64,000 nt of DNA from Aphelenchoides besseyi (GCA_024699855.1 JAMPIQ010000002.1:14508001-14572000), one strand, 5' to 3'; shown: positions 53,499-64,000, numbered from the stretch's first letter. Made by a program: numbers and translations. The notes: a model not told the origin generated them from the letters alone.

Positions 53499-53758
53499 TA
53501 GAATAGTCCAGTTGGTGACCCGTACATGACTCTCGAGTTTGCCACCGGTTTCAAGCACGGAATCGTAAGCTTGTTGGTGTTCATGGAGTGAACTTTGGCC
53601 GATTCATGTTGTCCTTTGAATGGAGGCCTAAAAATGATATATTCCCGGTTTTTGAAACTGTTAAGAACTGACCCAAAAACTTTGCCCAAATCATGATCAG
53701 TCAGATTAGTTTGAGCAAAGACGCCTGTCCAATACAACAGTACCACTAGCAACAACAT

Positions 53759-54156
53759 CTGAAAAATTAATGTGAGCGTTCTAAAAAATGGGTACAATGT
53801 ACACACACAAAACATCCGCCATATAGAAAAGCTTTTTGACAAAAGTTTGATTTACAATAAACAATTTACGGCTAACTCATGGAAATCAGGAAATACTGCT
53901 CCAAAAGAGGGGATAATGCCTGGCCGCAAGCAGTCATCAAACAAAACAACAGCAGAAAAAGCAGTTTCATTTTGATGCATCCTTTTTAAAAGTAATGCAC
54001 TTAAAGCATTCAAAATAACTTATAATGTATACACGGCAACAAATCAAAATTTAATTCAATAATGCTTGTGAGACCAACCAGGAAAAGTAAAATTAGAAAA
54101 CATGGCCGACTTTTATATGACCGAGAGCTCGGCGTCCAAATAAGCATTCGCGACCA
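53759..54156. other. Upstream of the protease, no gene seen
   Basis: AT-rich sequence that presumably includes the protease promoter. An acceptor (TTTTTCAG) directly precedes the ATG, so a 5' non-coding exon lies somewhere in this stretch. Confidence 0.4.
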
Positions 54157-55118
54157 GAGTTCTGTTGAAGTTTGATTGACACTGTCGATAATGTCCGATT
54201 GTTTTGACAATGTCAAACAATCAACTTGATTGCTGACTTTTTTCTGTTGAAGTTCCCTGACAGTGTTGATTGTTGATTTATTGATTGTGACAACCCGACA
54301 TTAATGTCGTTTCCTGTTGAAGTATTTTTTGGAAAAAAATCGACATTGACAGGAATGTCGGAAAAATCGCGATTTTTGCGATTGTGCTTTTTCGACAATC
54401 ACGCACGATTGTTTTTGAGTTTCTCTCCCATTTTTTGGGATTTTCGATTTGCTTGCGCGTATTCGATGTCTATTAGTGACAGCGATTCGAATGATGAAGC
54501 GGAAGTTCGGCTGTATATCTATCGTGAACTTCGGATGATTACGGATCCAACTCAGTTTGGCGAGCGCTATCGACTTACTTCACGACTTTTCGAATTACTT
54601 CTTGGTCGAGTTAGCAAACGTCTTTAACCTTCGAATAACAATGGAAAGTCAATGAGTGCTGCACAAAAGTTGATGATTGCGCTTTGCTTTTGCTCGCCGG
54701 GCGAAATTCTGCCATTGAACATTTCGCAGGTTGTTGGAATTCGGCACGTTAACGAATCCATTAGAAACAAGTTGACTACGAACTTCTTCTCAACAATCGC
54801 TCTTTTGGGCTGCAGTCAATTTACTGGAGAATTGGCCGAATAGAGTATCCTTCCGTTCGAACACAGCGTTCAAGAACACCAACTTCATTTCGTTCTCCAT
54901 AACTTTCAAAGCGCACGTCGAATAAGAGAGAAAACGCAAGAATGACTGCCACAAACGGGGAAGAACGAATCGAAAAAGAAACAATCACAACAATCAAAAT
55001 CGGCCGACAAATCGACAATAAAAATCGTCGAACTTCAACAAAAAGAAAAATCACTGTCTTCATTGTCGGATTTTAAAAATCCGATTTTGTCGACATTGTC
55101 AAAAAAACTTCTACAGAC
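54157..55118. mobile_element. Decayed Harbinger-like transposon
   Basis: The ends are imperfect inverted repeats: GAGTTCTGTTGAAGTTTGAT at the left and the complement of ACTTCTACAGACTC at the right. Both are followed by GACA.TGTCGA repeats. Inside, plus frames SDSDSNDEAEVRLYIYREL, ERYRLTSRLFELLLGRVSKR and, after a stop, SAAQKLMIALCFCSPGEILP resemble the N-terminal part of a PIF/Harbinger transposase (FR(L/M)S...FE.LL.R, then ..L.IALRFLATG). The DDE core is missing. Confidence 0.55.
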
Positions 55119-55666
55119 TCCTGATCGCGAGAGAAGGCCGTTAATCATGAACGTTCGATGAAAAGGCCAGCTGTCCGCTCGTTTGGACTTTGTTCCCGGT
55201 TGGCCCAAGGAAAGGTCAACTGCCTGCAATCTAATTCCGGCTCAAATGAATGCATCCGGAAAAAGGAACGCCGTTTGCAAAATTGCCCGCATGACTAGAC
55301 CATTTGATGTTCACACGATTTAGTCACGAGCGGTTAAAGAGTGCCGAATGCGATTCGATCTTTCCAGAAAACACAAAACAAAATCTAAAGACCAATGGGG
55401 AAAAAATGAAACCCAAAAAACCCAACAAAAACTAACAAATTATTGATGGACAACCAAATTTATTCAAACAAATTAATGCGCGTCAAATCTTCCGTCCAAT
55501 ACAGCAGTCAATTTTCTTAATAGATCAAAGTTAGACAATTAATGGCATAATTAATCAATGAGGCAAATGCTAAACATCGAAGTCATAATCAATTCATATC
55601 ATAAAACCTTAAAAGTGTAACAATTTTCAACTGTTTAGAAACAAATTGTTTTAAATTCTTGGACAT
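55119..55666. other. AT-rich, no gene seen
   Basis: Low-GC sequence without sizeable frames, running up to the abrupt start of the right direct repeat at 55667. Confidence 0.5.
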
Positions 55667-56602
55667 TCAATGTGCTTCTGAAACGACTAAACAAACTGTC
55701 TACGTTGGGAATCTCCGGCGCCGCATTAAAATCAACTGCTGGATCAGAAACGGCCAATAAAGAGAATCTGGATGACAACATCTTACACGATAGCTTAACA
55801 GAATTGCACATGGATGGCTGTCAACTGACTTCGTGGTCTGATTGCTTACAACTCGCCCGCCGTTTTCCTGCTCTTCAAACTCTACGGTTGTGCGAAAATG
55901 AGTTCGACGAAATTCACTGTCGTTGTCCGCGAACAAACGTTCACATTGCTGAGCAATTGCCAAATCTACGGTCTCTGTCTTTGAATAGCTGCTCAATTAA
56001 CGACTGGAAATCAATCGAAGCGTTGGCCGAACTTCCGAATCTCATCGATCTGCGTATTCGTGATGTTCCTCTTTTCGATGAATACGATTGCGACACGAAA
56101 CATCAGCTGATCGTTCCACGTCTTCGCAAATTACAGGTACACATAAATTGTCTGCGGTTTATGATCCGCAGTTTTCAGACCTTAAACGGCTCATTAATCA
56201 CTGCGCGGTTTCGAGAAGATTGTGAACGCTTTTTCATTCGTTACTATCAAGGATGTAATCAAAAAACCGAAGGTCTACGACTCATTGGTGAACATTCACG
56301 GTCATTTGGAACGCCTGATTGAATTGGATTTCACGCCGAAAGAATTCCTGAGAACCCGAGTTCGATGTGATGAGAAAAATCTCGACCGTATTCTACGTTT
56401 TCGACTTCAAATCACCATACAACAACTCATACGGGCTTTGGCCAAATTCACCGGGATTCCGTTCAATCAAATACGCGTGCTGCACATCACTCCGCAGTTT
56501 CCGGCTCATTCTCCAACTGAACTGCGACCATCACTTCAATTTCTGCACACTCTTCGCATCGAAGATTTTGAGGAATTTCACGTTTTTTCCAAAGTCGTTT
56601 GA
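55667..56602 (+). pseudogene. TBCEL 3' fragment with frameshift
   Basis: The fragment lacks the first exon and about 110 codons of the second. An extra A in a poly-A run near 56266 (AATCAAAAAAC versus AATCAAAAAC) shifts the frame after NQK, so even the remaining LRR and ubiquitin-like regions are split. It has no promoter of its own. Confidence 0.9.
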
Positions 56603-57376
56603 GTCCTCTGTCCGATTATGTTGTTCTCAAACATTAGCTACTGCTTTTGATTTGAATACCACTCATTTTGTACAGCGACCGTTAGGTTTCTTTATCTCGT
56701 AATTCATGGCCTTAGGAAACTCCAGCAAATGCCCGTTTATGTGTTGTACAAAACCTCAGTGAATGTATTCTTTTTGTACATTCAATTACAAAATCTTATG
56801 TTAAGATTCCGCTGTCACTTATCTGCATTCCGGTTTCATTGTTGTAATAAGTAGTCGAGAACGGATAGTTTGTCTACTGGTTAGATTTGTAGATTATTTC
56901 CAAGAAAACAATCTTTGCCTTTACGATCTGATGAGCCACTGTTACTCGTCCTTTGCACTCATACTCATAGGAGTTTTCGCACATATGCAGATATTTTTCT
57001 ACGTGTATTGTGTTTCGAAATGGCGGTTAATTGAATGAACCATGACTGAAAACGGCGATAGAATTTTATTGACTTTGCGTTTTTTGAAAGCAGATTTGGA
57101 AGATCGAAAGCACTTAAAGCAACAGACGTGCGATTAGGATCGCTTCTTGGCCAATCTGCCGGGATGGTTACTTGACTTTCTTGGTGTCACAGAACCTCCA
57201 CGTCGCGCGGCGGTTGAAATCGTGGACGATCGTCGACTTTCAGCAGGATTTCCAAGTGAGGCTGATATCGTCGACAATCCATTCAACGTATCGACTTTGG
57301 CGCCCGATCGTCGACGATCCCAATATTGACGTAGTTGCGAACGAACAACTTTGCCATTACTACGTGGGATTTCCGA
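55667..57376 (+). repeat. 1.71-kb direct repeat, right copy
   Basis: Copy of 38699-40407 in the same orientation. It starts inside the TBCEL leucine-rich repeats and ends inside the last exon of the ACS-like gene, which here is continuous with its upstream exons. The divergence is very low, so the duplication is recent or homogenised. Confidence 0.95.
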
Positions 57377-59743
57377 GACAAAAAAGATGCATCCACGAAG
57401 ATCTTTGAATAATGGAATCTTTCCTAAAACAATAGACTACTGAAATGACGCAAGAAAGCGATGTTCGACAAAGATAACAACCGGATTTCCGAATCGTTTA
57501 AATAAACAACACGAGTTTGAAGACGGCAAATACGAACCTGCAGTAGCGATGTGTTGACGGACCTCAGCAGTCGAAAGCATTGGGTTTGAATTCCTTTTGA
57601 CGACAAAGATTGCTGGTACTTCATTGGCAATGTTATCTTGACGACTAACCACAGCGCAGTCTTCGATTCCCGGATGAAAACGTAAAGCTCGTTCCACTTC
57701 GATGGGTGAAATCTGGAAGCAATGGAATTTGTTCATAGCAGAGATACGTGTATTTGAAACACGACTAAAATACTACTTACAAACTCTCCTTTGTAACGTA
57801 TGATGTCTTTTGTTTGATCTAACACATATATAAATCCTGCTTCATCGTAGAAAGCGGCGTCTCCTAAAATCGAATACTAATAATCAGGAGAATAATCACC
57901 AGTAAAGTTACCTGTTTTGATAAACCCATCGGAATTAGACTCACCGTTCGTTGTATCGTTTTGATACCCTAGAAACAAGCGTCCGTGTTGACGCGCAGCA
58001 CACAAGTTTTTGTTTTCCCACTGCAAAATCTGCAAGCAAATCGAAGTCAACTGATCAGAAGTCAATTGACCTTACTCTCGCAAAAACGTTCGGCAACAAC
58101 TGACCGGTGCTGTCCATGTTTTCCGATCTAACGTGAGAAAACATGCACGGTGAGCCAAAGTCGTTTGAGAAATAAACTAAAACACTCAATGATAGACTAT
58201 TGAAAGTGCTTACTTTGTCTAATATCCTTCACACCCAAACGTTCTTTGCATTGGCGTCCAAGTCGTGGGTCCAACGGTGCACCGCTGACGATAATCGTAC
58301 GTAAGTGAGGTCGTAGAGTGGTATTTTCAAGACTCAAGTCATTTGCCAAAAAATAGACGAAATTGGGAAACACAGGCAAATAGGTGATCTAAAAGCTCCG
58401 ATTAAACATCGAAAGCTTTCCAACCTGGTATTCGATTAATGCTTTCAAAATGATCTTGTTCGATGGCTTCGAAGTGATGACGAGTTCAGCACCACACAGC
58501 AAAGCGTAAAAAGCCGAGTACCTGAACAGGAACGTTAAACATGATTTCAGATCGAGTGCGATGACCATCCAAAAACTTCGTGGAAACTAATTGACAAGAG
58601 AACTCGATCGGTAGTAGTTGGAGGCCCATAGAGCGAGTGTCGCAGGTTGTCCAAATGTCTGATTACCGTATTTTGTGCGATTTTAACCGGACTCGAAAAA
58701 CGAGATGCTTCGCAAAACAACGTAACAAAAAACTCGTTGAAATGATTGTCCGTTGAGTTTGTAGGTAAATTGATATTATCGACCAGATCTTCTTCCTACA
58801 ATCCTATTTATGTAATTTTTCGGGGTTATCTTACCAATTTGCAGTCTTGATTTGAAAGAACACTTGCAGTTTCCGCTTTTGCATACGAATCAATCGCATC
58901 GTAATTGGAGTCTTTACTTTGTTGCATCATCCTGAAACATAACAAAGAGTTGAAGTCAACAGAATAATCGAAACTAACGTAGAACGAGAATCTCGTTTTT
59001 GTAAACGCGAAAGTTTGACATCTGATAATGGGAGTTGAAGTTAGAGGGAAATCCCCTACTTACCTCCAGTCACTTCGTCCAAACGTCTGACGACGCGTAT
59101 TCGACCGTTGCGGTACTTGTTTCTTCGCACATCCTCTATTTTCAATGCGGTTTGTGCATCGACGATGAAATGAGTGCACTCGCTCACTTCGATTATGTGC
59201 CAAAGCTCATCTGCAGATTATTCGATAGTTCATGTGTGTTTATGTTATTTCAAAGCTTATTGTTTGCAACAATAATTGAGACATACCTGAACTCAGAAAA
59301 GCATTCAAATACGAAACCTGAGCCCCGATGATCGAGATGGCCAATTGAACAAAGATTACGGAAGAAGAGTTAGCACTGACTAACGCAACTTTCGTATTCG
59401 AAGTGACTCCGAGTTCGAGTAAACGTTTCACGCATGTTTTCGTGCACTCTTCTATTTCGACGTAGCGCCATTGTTTGCCGGAGTTGTTGTCCACCTGCAG
59501 TCAAACAAGTCAAACACAGCATTAACTCAGGCGTAAGTTTAAAAGACGTGAAAAACGTTTCGAATGGTTTTCCGGTGTATAAAACTTTTTCGATTTCACG
59601 AAAAAACTCTCATCTAATGTTTCAGTGAAACTTACAATTGCGATCCGTGTTCCATATTCAACGATAGTCGTGAAGAAGTAGTCCGCGAACGACTTGTAAT
59701 TTGCAGGATTGACCGAAGCAACGAATGGAGACTCGATTTGCAT
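57134..59743 (-). CDS. Acyl-CoA-synthetase/4CL-like adenylate-forming protein with degraded ATP-binding motifs
   Basis: About ten minus-strand exons join in frame from MQIESPFVASVNPANYKSFA to RLAKKRS. The order is that of the AMP-binding (ANL) family: WRYVEIEECTKTCVKRLLEL...KVALVSANSS and AQVSYLNAF, then FHEVFGWYSAFYALLCGAEL, RTIIVSGAPLDP, DGFIKTGDAAFYDEAGFIYV, QTKDIIRYKG (hinge), the C-terminal domain (PIEVERALRFHPGIEDCAVV) and SEIPRSNGKVVR with the catalytic Lys position kept. The P-loop normally reading SGTTGxPK is instead LFCEASRFSSPVK, and the YGMTE motif is YFSNDFGSP. It therefore looks like a pseudo-enzyme or one with altered chemistry. All frames are open. The last exon lies in the right direct repeat. 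Confidence 0.75.
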
Positions 59744-60012
59744 AACGTTCTTCTCTCTGTCCACCAACGTCTGAAACGTAAGATCTTTTTCGAATAGTTT
59801 GTTCTCTCAGAAAACAACTATAAGACGACAATTCATGCATTAGTAAACGTTTGTCTTGGTGTATGTCATTATCAAACGGGAAGAGCTTATAACGACTATC
59901 GTAGTTTGAAATGCATTGAAAAAGTTGAACGTTCTTTTGAAGGAAGACCGTAGGGTGTTTGGGACAAAAACATAATTTACAGCAAAACAATTTAGTTTTA
60001 GGCTTAGTTGTC
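59744..60012. other. Between divergent genes
   Basis: Contains a TTTCAG acceptor upstream of the ACS-like ATG (so a 5' exon may exist further right) and the promoter of the next plus-strand gene. No separate gene is supported. Confidence 0.4.
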
Positions 60013-60417
60013 ATGTCTAATAAGCAAAAAGCAACAAAATCGAATGAAGACACTCGATTGGTCGACCATTTCGTCATGCAACTAGCTCAACTATACGTTG
60101 TTGCACAGTGTCGTTGTTCATCACGCAACGGTATTTGGCACTCAACATCGCATTTAGACTGCTTCTCTATTGAGCCATGGCTTGTGGACGGATTCAAACA
60201 ATGTGCTGAAGATTTCGCTAGACGACAAACGTAATCTCGGCCTACAATACAAACATTTAGATATCTTTGTTAAATACACCAAAAAAAGTCTGAAGTAAAC
60301 TTCACTTTTTATTTCAGAAACTCAAAATCTGCTCCACTACCCAAAGTCAGAGTGAACAGCATCGACAGTCTGCAAATTGAAGTCGATTCGTTGTGCACAA
60401 GCTCCCGTAAAGACTGA
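60013..60417 (+). CDS. Uncharacterised small protein (107 residues)
   Basis: Exon 1 (60013-60230) encodes MSNKQKATKSNEDTRLVDHF to FKQCAEDFARRQT. After an 88-base intron ending TTTCAG, exon 2 encodes NSKSAPLPKVRVNSIDSLQI...SSRKD and a TGA. The codon split (AC|A) keeps the frame. It has several Cys and an aromatic core (CFSIEPWLVDGF). No signal peptide or known domain. It is divergent from the ACS-like gene and convergent with DXO. Confidence 0.55.
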
Positions 60418-60493
60418 CCAGCACGTTCGCTTGTTTGTTCACTGAGTCATATGAGCGTTTAGTTGACTTGTTTATTTCCAAATAAATAACAGT

Positions 60494-61759
60494 TCACAAC
60501 TGCGATAAGTTAAAATGTCGAACAAACTCTGGCAGTAGAAAATTGTACAATGGTTTTTCTTCGTGACTAACTACCCGTTGTGTCCATTTTTCTTGAGGAA
60601 ACTGTTCGGTTAGAAGGATGGTGCCTTCGGGAAGCTTGTTTAGTTCAATACGAACTGTTTGCAAATAGGAATGTAGAAAATTGACGCATGTCGTCGGATT
60701 CCAGGTTCCTGTCCGATGTCGAACCAAATCGCTGTTATTCACTTCCATCACTTTCTTCACCACACTCTGATTCTCTTTGATTCCAACAATCAAACGTTCA
60801 ACTCCAACAAGAAATGACTGCAACCACCACTTCATCTCTTTTGCGCTCCAGAATCTCCCGTGACCAATTCCTCGAAACTGGGATTTGATTTCAATGAAAC
60901 GACCACTCGCATCGATTCCATCGATTTCGGCGCCCATGAAAATCCCAACGTGATTCGAAGTGTATTTCGTTCCAATATCCAACTTGAAAACGGCACTATA
61001 ATTCTCGCACGTTGAGACGGGAGCTGACGTATTAGGTATACCCTGCAATCAATAGAAAATGAGTCAACAAAAGCGCTTACGTTCTTTCGTTCTGTGGTCA
61101 GATACTGCTCCAGTTTGAATCCACCGTACGTTTGCAAACGTTGAAAATCATCTGCATTCCCTTCCTTCTTCCTGAAATCGAACACATTTTCACAAGTTAG
61201 TTGACTCTGCTTTGTTCGTAGATTCATCAAATCAACTCACTTTTTCAGATCCGTTTGATATTCACATAAGAAGATCACATCATCGAGTTTAATGCACGCG
61301 ATCTTCCAACCGTTTCCTGAAAATGTGCGTAGTAGAAACTATCGAGTAAAACTAAAATTTTTCGAAGACTCACCGGTTTCTATCGTGTCAAAAGGCGTAG
61401 ATCCAATTCGCGTCAATGTTCCTCGCCACGTGACAAAGTCGGCATCATGAACGATCTTTCGTAGTTCAGCGCCCGGTTCAGAGATTTCAATAAGATATCT
61501 GAGCATTCCATCAAGACGTTCATCGACCTCAAACAAACGAATAATTAAAAACGCACTGACAACTTACATCGGGTTTTGATCTGTAGGTCTCGTATCCCAA
61601 CTTCAGATCTTTTGGTTCCACTTCTCTCAATGCTTTCTCGTACAAATATTTCAGAGCCGATCGTCCGAGTTTCACTTTCTGTGCCAAGAAATCGGTTCCG
61701 AAGTCTCCGACGAATGCCGGTTTGGAAATCACTGGGAAGTTGGCTTTCGATGAATCCAT
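60494..61759 (-). CDS. DXO: DXO/Rai1 family decapping exonuclease
   Basis: Five or so exons on the minus strand from MDSSKANFPVISKPAFVGDF to RHFNLSQL. Family landmarks appear in order: DLKLGYETYRSK, LDGMLRYLIE, ADFVTWRGTLTRIGSTPF (motif I Arg), ACIKLDDVIFLCE, YGGFKLEQYLT, then the metal-binding acidic motifs GAEIDGID and RFIEIKSQ (ExD and ExK), KWWLQSFLVGVERLIVG, and WNPTTCVNFLHSYLQ. DXO removes incomplete or NAD caps from mRNA and degrades the body 5' to 3'. Length (about 365 residues) is normal and no lesions are seen. Confidence 0.9.
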
Positions 61760-62586
61760 TCAAAAGCTCGTTAGAGTTCAAATGAACTCAAATCAAAAGG
61801 AGATCAAGCAAAACGCAAACAAAAATCTGCTTCAACGTTCGTGTATACGAACGACAATCAAACGGCAACACAAATGAGTTGTTTGACCGATGAGAAGCGT
61901 CGTTTTATACACGATCTCCCATTGTTCCATCAGATAACACGGACATTTCTAGTACCAAAATGAACATATATGCAGATCATCAACTGAACAACCAAAGTGT
62001 TCGAAATCGATTTCTGTTGCGGTTGGCGAATGATCGTTTATTCGATGTACAGTGGATTACAAGTCAATCAACACAAATGATTTTATATTGAAGATCGGAT
62101 ACCCACAAGATTTAACTAAAATCAAAAGCCGACTGATGCAGAGCGCTTGGAACGACGTTTTTGTGCGCTAAAAGGTGGACGAATAGGAAAAACAGAAGGG
62201 TCAATCGCATTCAACTTCTGAGAACAAGTCCACGTAACTTGTCTTCTCGAAAATTGACTTCACTGTCCACGCTGTTCTTCCCATTAAACTTTTTAATCGA
62301 CATTTTGCTTTAACGATTGAGGGCGCATATCAATTGCTTCTCTTTCCCTATGTTGTTGGCTTCCGGGGATGCTTAGAAAGCTTGTAATCACAGTTTAAAC
62401 TACGGCCAAAGCTCAGTACATCAAACGCAATCTACCTTCCTTCACCTCTTTCGCATAAATGGAGGGTTTTCAATCGTTTTTCTTCAAGTCGGCTCGATCG
62501 ACATCTGTTTTCGCCTCTTTACTGTTAATTCGCCGCGAATACAAAAAGAAGTTTCAGAAGGTCATCACTTGAATTGATGGTTTTAC
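61760..62586. other. Upstream of DXO, no gene seen
   Basis: Sequence without a convincing open frame on either strand. It presumably includes the DXO promoter. Confidence 0.5.
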
Positions 62587-62922
62587 TTGATGGATTCGCC
62601 GTCATCCAACAACACAATTGATTGCTTTTTGTGGCCAATTTGTTCATGTTTGTCGATAAATGTATTTTATCTCGAAATCCTACTAGTTAAAACACAAGTG
62701 ATCACAACAAATTGTTCTACTGAAACGTTGGCTCAGTGTTTGTCGAAAGTTTGCGATCGAACGTTCGCAGACTTTCTCGAACAAGATCGATCGCCACTGT
62801 GGTGGATTCGTTCATCCACCGTCGATCTTGATTCTTCAGCCAATGATTTCCTATTGAGCTCGTTCGTCTCCGATGTTGCAAATTTGGAGAGCAACGCAAA
62901 TTGCCGAAAACCAATCAATTGA
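62587..62922 (+). CDS. Uncharacterised ORF upstream of beta-adaptin, low confidence
   Basis: The frame has a good acceptor (CCTACTAG) at about 62688. The exon VKTQVITTNCSTETLAQCLS...SPLWWIRSS...CRKPIN looks coding. An overlapping frame downstream (SNEFVVIDEQVLASSSQKRI) also looks coding, so the true exon structure is not resolved. It may belong to the same gene as the small frame at 63035. Confidence 0.3.
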   Translation: MMDSPSSNNTIDCFLWPICSCLSINVFYLEILLVKTQVITTNCSTETLAQCLSKVCDRTFADFLEQDRSPLWWIRSSTVDLDSSANDFLLSSFVSDVANLESNANCRKPIN

Positions 62923-63034
62923 ACGACACAGCAACGAATTTGTCGTCATTGACGAGCAAGTTCTTGCATCTTCATCACAAAAACGCATAAAATGACCGTC
63001 GATTTGACACTCGAGATTCTGTAAGCAGCACAGA

Positions 63035-63178
63035 ATGATTCTACGCATCGATTTTTCCTTTGGAAGCCAACTGCCAAGTCCAGTTGTCCGCTTTTTGCTT
63101 CGTTGTATCGGACGTTTATTGGATTCGAGCATTCCGTCCGTTGATTATCTACGTCAAGTTGTTGGACTACGAAAATGA
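63035..63178 (+). CDS. 47-codon ORF overlapping the beta-adaptin start, low confidence
   Basis: MILRIDFSFGSQLPSPVVRF to [10 protein letters not shown] ends in TGA, which overlaps the beta-adaptin ATG as ATGA (63175-63178). It could be the last exon of an upstream gene, an upstream ORF in the adaptin leader, or chance. Confidence 0.3.
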   Translation: MILRIDFSFGSQLPSPVVRFLLRCIGRLLDSSIPSVDYLRQVVGLRK

Positions 63179-64000
63179 CTGACGCAAAGTATTTTACTAC
63201 GACAAAGAAAGGTGAGCTCGTTTAACTGTTCTTCGTGCTTACGAGTCTCATTTTTCAGGTGAAATTTTCGAGCTGAAAACCGAGTTGAATTCGGACAAAA
63301 AGGATAAGAAACGAGAGGCCGTGAAGAAGGTGATTGCCAGTATGACTGTTGGAAAGGATGTCAGGTGAGTAGTTAAGCTTTTGAACGGCGATTTGCATTC
63401 TTCTAGTGCTCTGTTCGCTGATGTCGTCAACTGCATGCAAACAGATAATGTGGAGCTGAAGAAACTGGTGTACTTGTATTTGATGAACTACGCTAAAAGT
63501 CAACCCGATTTGGCAATTATGGCCGTTAACACCTTCGTCAAGGTAATTTCCAGCACATTGCTTTGAGTTAGTTTGTATTTTAGGATTGTGAAGATCCGAA
63601 TCCGTTGATTCGTGCGTTGGCAGTTCGCACCATGGGATGCATTCGCGTCGATAAAATTACCGAATATCTCTGTGAACCACTTCGAAAGTGCATGAAAGAC
63701 GAGGATCCGTACGTGCGTAAAACCGCGGCCGTTTGTGTTGCGAAGGTAAATTCGAACGTGCAGTTGAATAGACAAACCGTTTTAGCTTCACGATATCAAC
63801 GCAGGACTCGTCGAAGACCAGGGATTTGTGGAGTTGTTGAACGATCTTTTGAGCGACTCTAATCCCATGGTAAATGAAAATAAACGGACGTTGTTAATTA
63901 CTTGGTTTTCAGGTGGTAGCAAACGCTGTGGCAGCGATCACAGAAATCAATGAGACTCGTACGTTAATTGAAATCAATTTGCAAACGGTGAACAAACTTC
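63175..64000 (+). CDS. apb-1: AP-1/AP-2 beta-adaptin, 5' part (runs off the window)
   Basis: Starts [20 protein letters not shown] and continues across four short introns: [77 protein letters not shown] and [22 protein letters not shown]. The N-terminal trunk of beta-adaptin is among the most conserved parts of the clathrin adaptors. One beta subunit serving both AP-1 and AP-2 is usual in nematodes and insects. It acts in cargo sorting at the trans-Golgi and plasma membrane. About 200 codons are inside the window. Confidence 0.97.

Larger units (their letters stand above)
50682..53758 (-). pseudogene. Secreted trypsin-like serine protease gene, exon-disrupted by Tc1/mariner
   Basis: A signal peptide (MLLLVVLLYWTGVFAQ) starts at 53758. 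After introns the exon reads VMYGSPTGLFY, then the transposon, then KAPWSVHIKLSTV in the same frame. Further exons give SLISPDLVITCGHCVDSG (catalytic His), NPEASYDMAIISL (catalytic Asp) and CPGDSGAGISC (catalytic Ser), ending YSTGYRLLPGEPTPTSD...EYWASQS. The triad is complete and all exons join in frame. A donor at TC|GTAAAT is needed before the last exon. The only lesion seen is the insertion, so the gene was intact until recently or is intact on other alleles. Confidence 0.75.

Noticed and set aside
58900..59070. Apparent frameshift between two ACS-like exons.
   Set aside because: A missed 43-base exon (VKLSRLQKRDSRS) between TTATCAG and GTTAGT restores the frame.
1..64000. CRISPR arrays, bacterial operons, Shine-Dalgarno sites or integrons.
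   Set aside because: Spliceosomal introns in nearly every gene show that this is eukaryotic nuclear DNA. No regularly spaced short repeats were seen.

Overview
This is eukaryotic, intron-rich DNA, most likely from a nematode or a close ecdysozoan relative. The genes have many very short introns (about 35-60 bases) with GTAAGT-like donors and TTTTCAG-like acceptors. The partial beta-adaptin at the right edge reads like the single AP-1/AP-2 beta subunit of nematodes. The mobile elements (RTE LINE, BEL/Pao with an envelope-like ORF, Tc1/mariner with a DUF4817-type helix-turn-helix) fit the same picture. Species cannot be settled from sequence alone. Exon structures below were built by hand from splice signals and frame continuity.

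Left third (1.6-24.4 kb): a cluster of nested inverted duplications. A four-gene unit is present in up to four copies with alternating orientation. The genes are Z (a 40-50 residue CCHC zinc-knuckle micro-protein), T (TMEM185-like membrane protein followed by coiled-coil exons), S (about 185 residues, unknown) and P (about 390 residues, unknown). Copy 1 (1645-4018, minus) and copy 2 (4218-6564) form palindrome A. Copy 2 extended to 8974 and copy 3 (9868-17230) form palindrome B, whose right arm carries an RTE LINE. Copy 4 (about 18.4-23.5 kb) looks ancestral: Z and T are still about 1 kb apart and T has its 5' exons. A foldback element with two 346-bp arms and tRNA-like ends borders copy 4.

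Middle (24.5-39.6 kb): mostly ordinary single-copy genes. These are a small unknown gene, a Fas-binding-factor-1-like coiled-coil gene (FBF1, ciliary transition fibres), a large gene with ARID4-type N-terminal Tudor domains, several small weakly supported genes, and TBCEL (tubulin cofactor E-like).

Island (40.4-55.7 kb): 15.3 kb flanked by 1.71-kb direct repeats. The left repeat holds the 3' part of intact TBCEL plus a stray last exon of an acyl-CoA-synthetase-like gene. The right repeat holds a TBCEL fragment plus the true last exon of that gene. The ancestral order was therefore TBCEL and ACS-like convergent, now split by the island. Inside are a 5'-truncated BEL/Pao element with an envelope-like ORF, a MULE transposase fragment, gene Q (paralogue of P), three virus-like ORFs, an RTE 3' fragment, a trypsin-like protease gene interrupted in an exon by an intact Tc1/mariner element, and a decayed Harbinger-like element.

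Right end (57.1-64 kb): an ACS-like adenylate-forming enzyme with degraded ATP-binding motifs, a small unknown gene, a DXO/Rai1 decapping exonuclease, and the 5' half of AP beta-adaptin running off the window.
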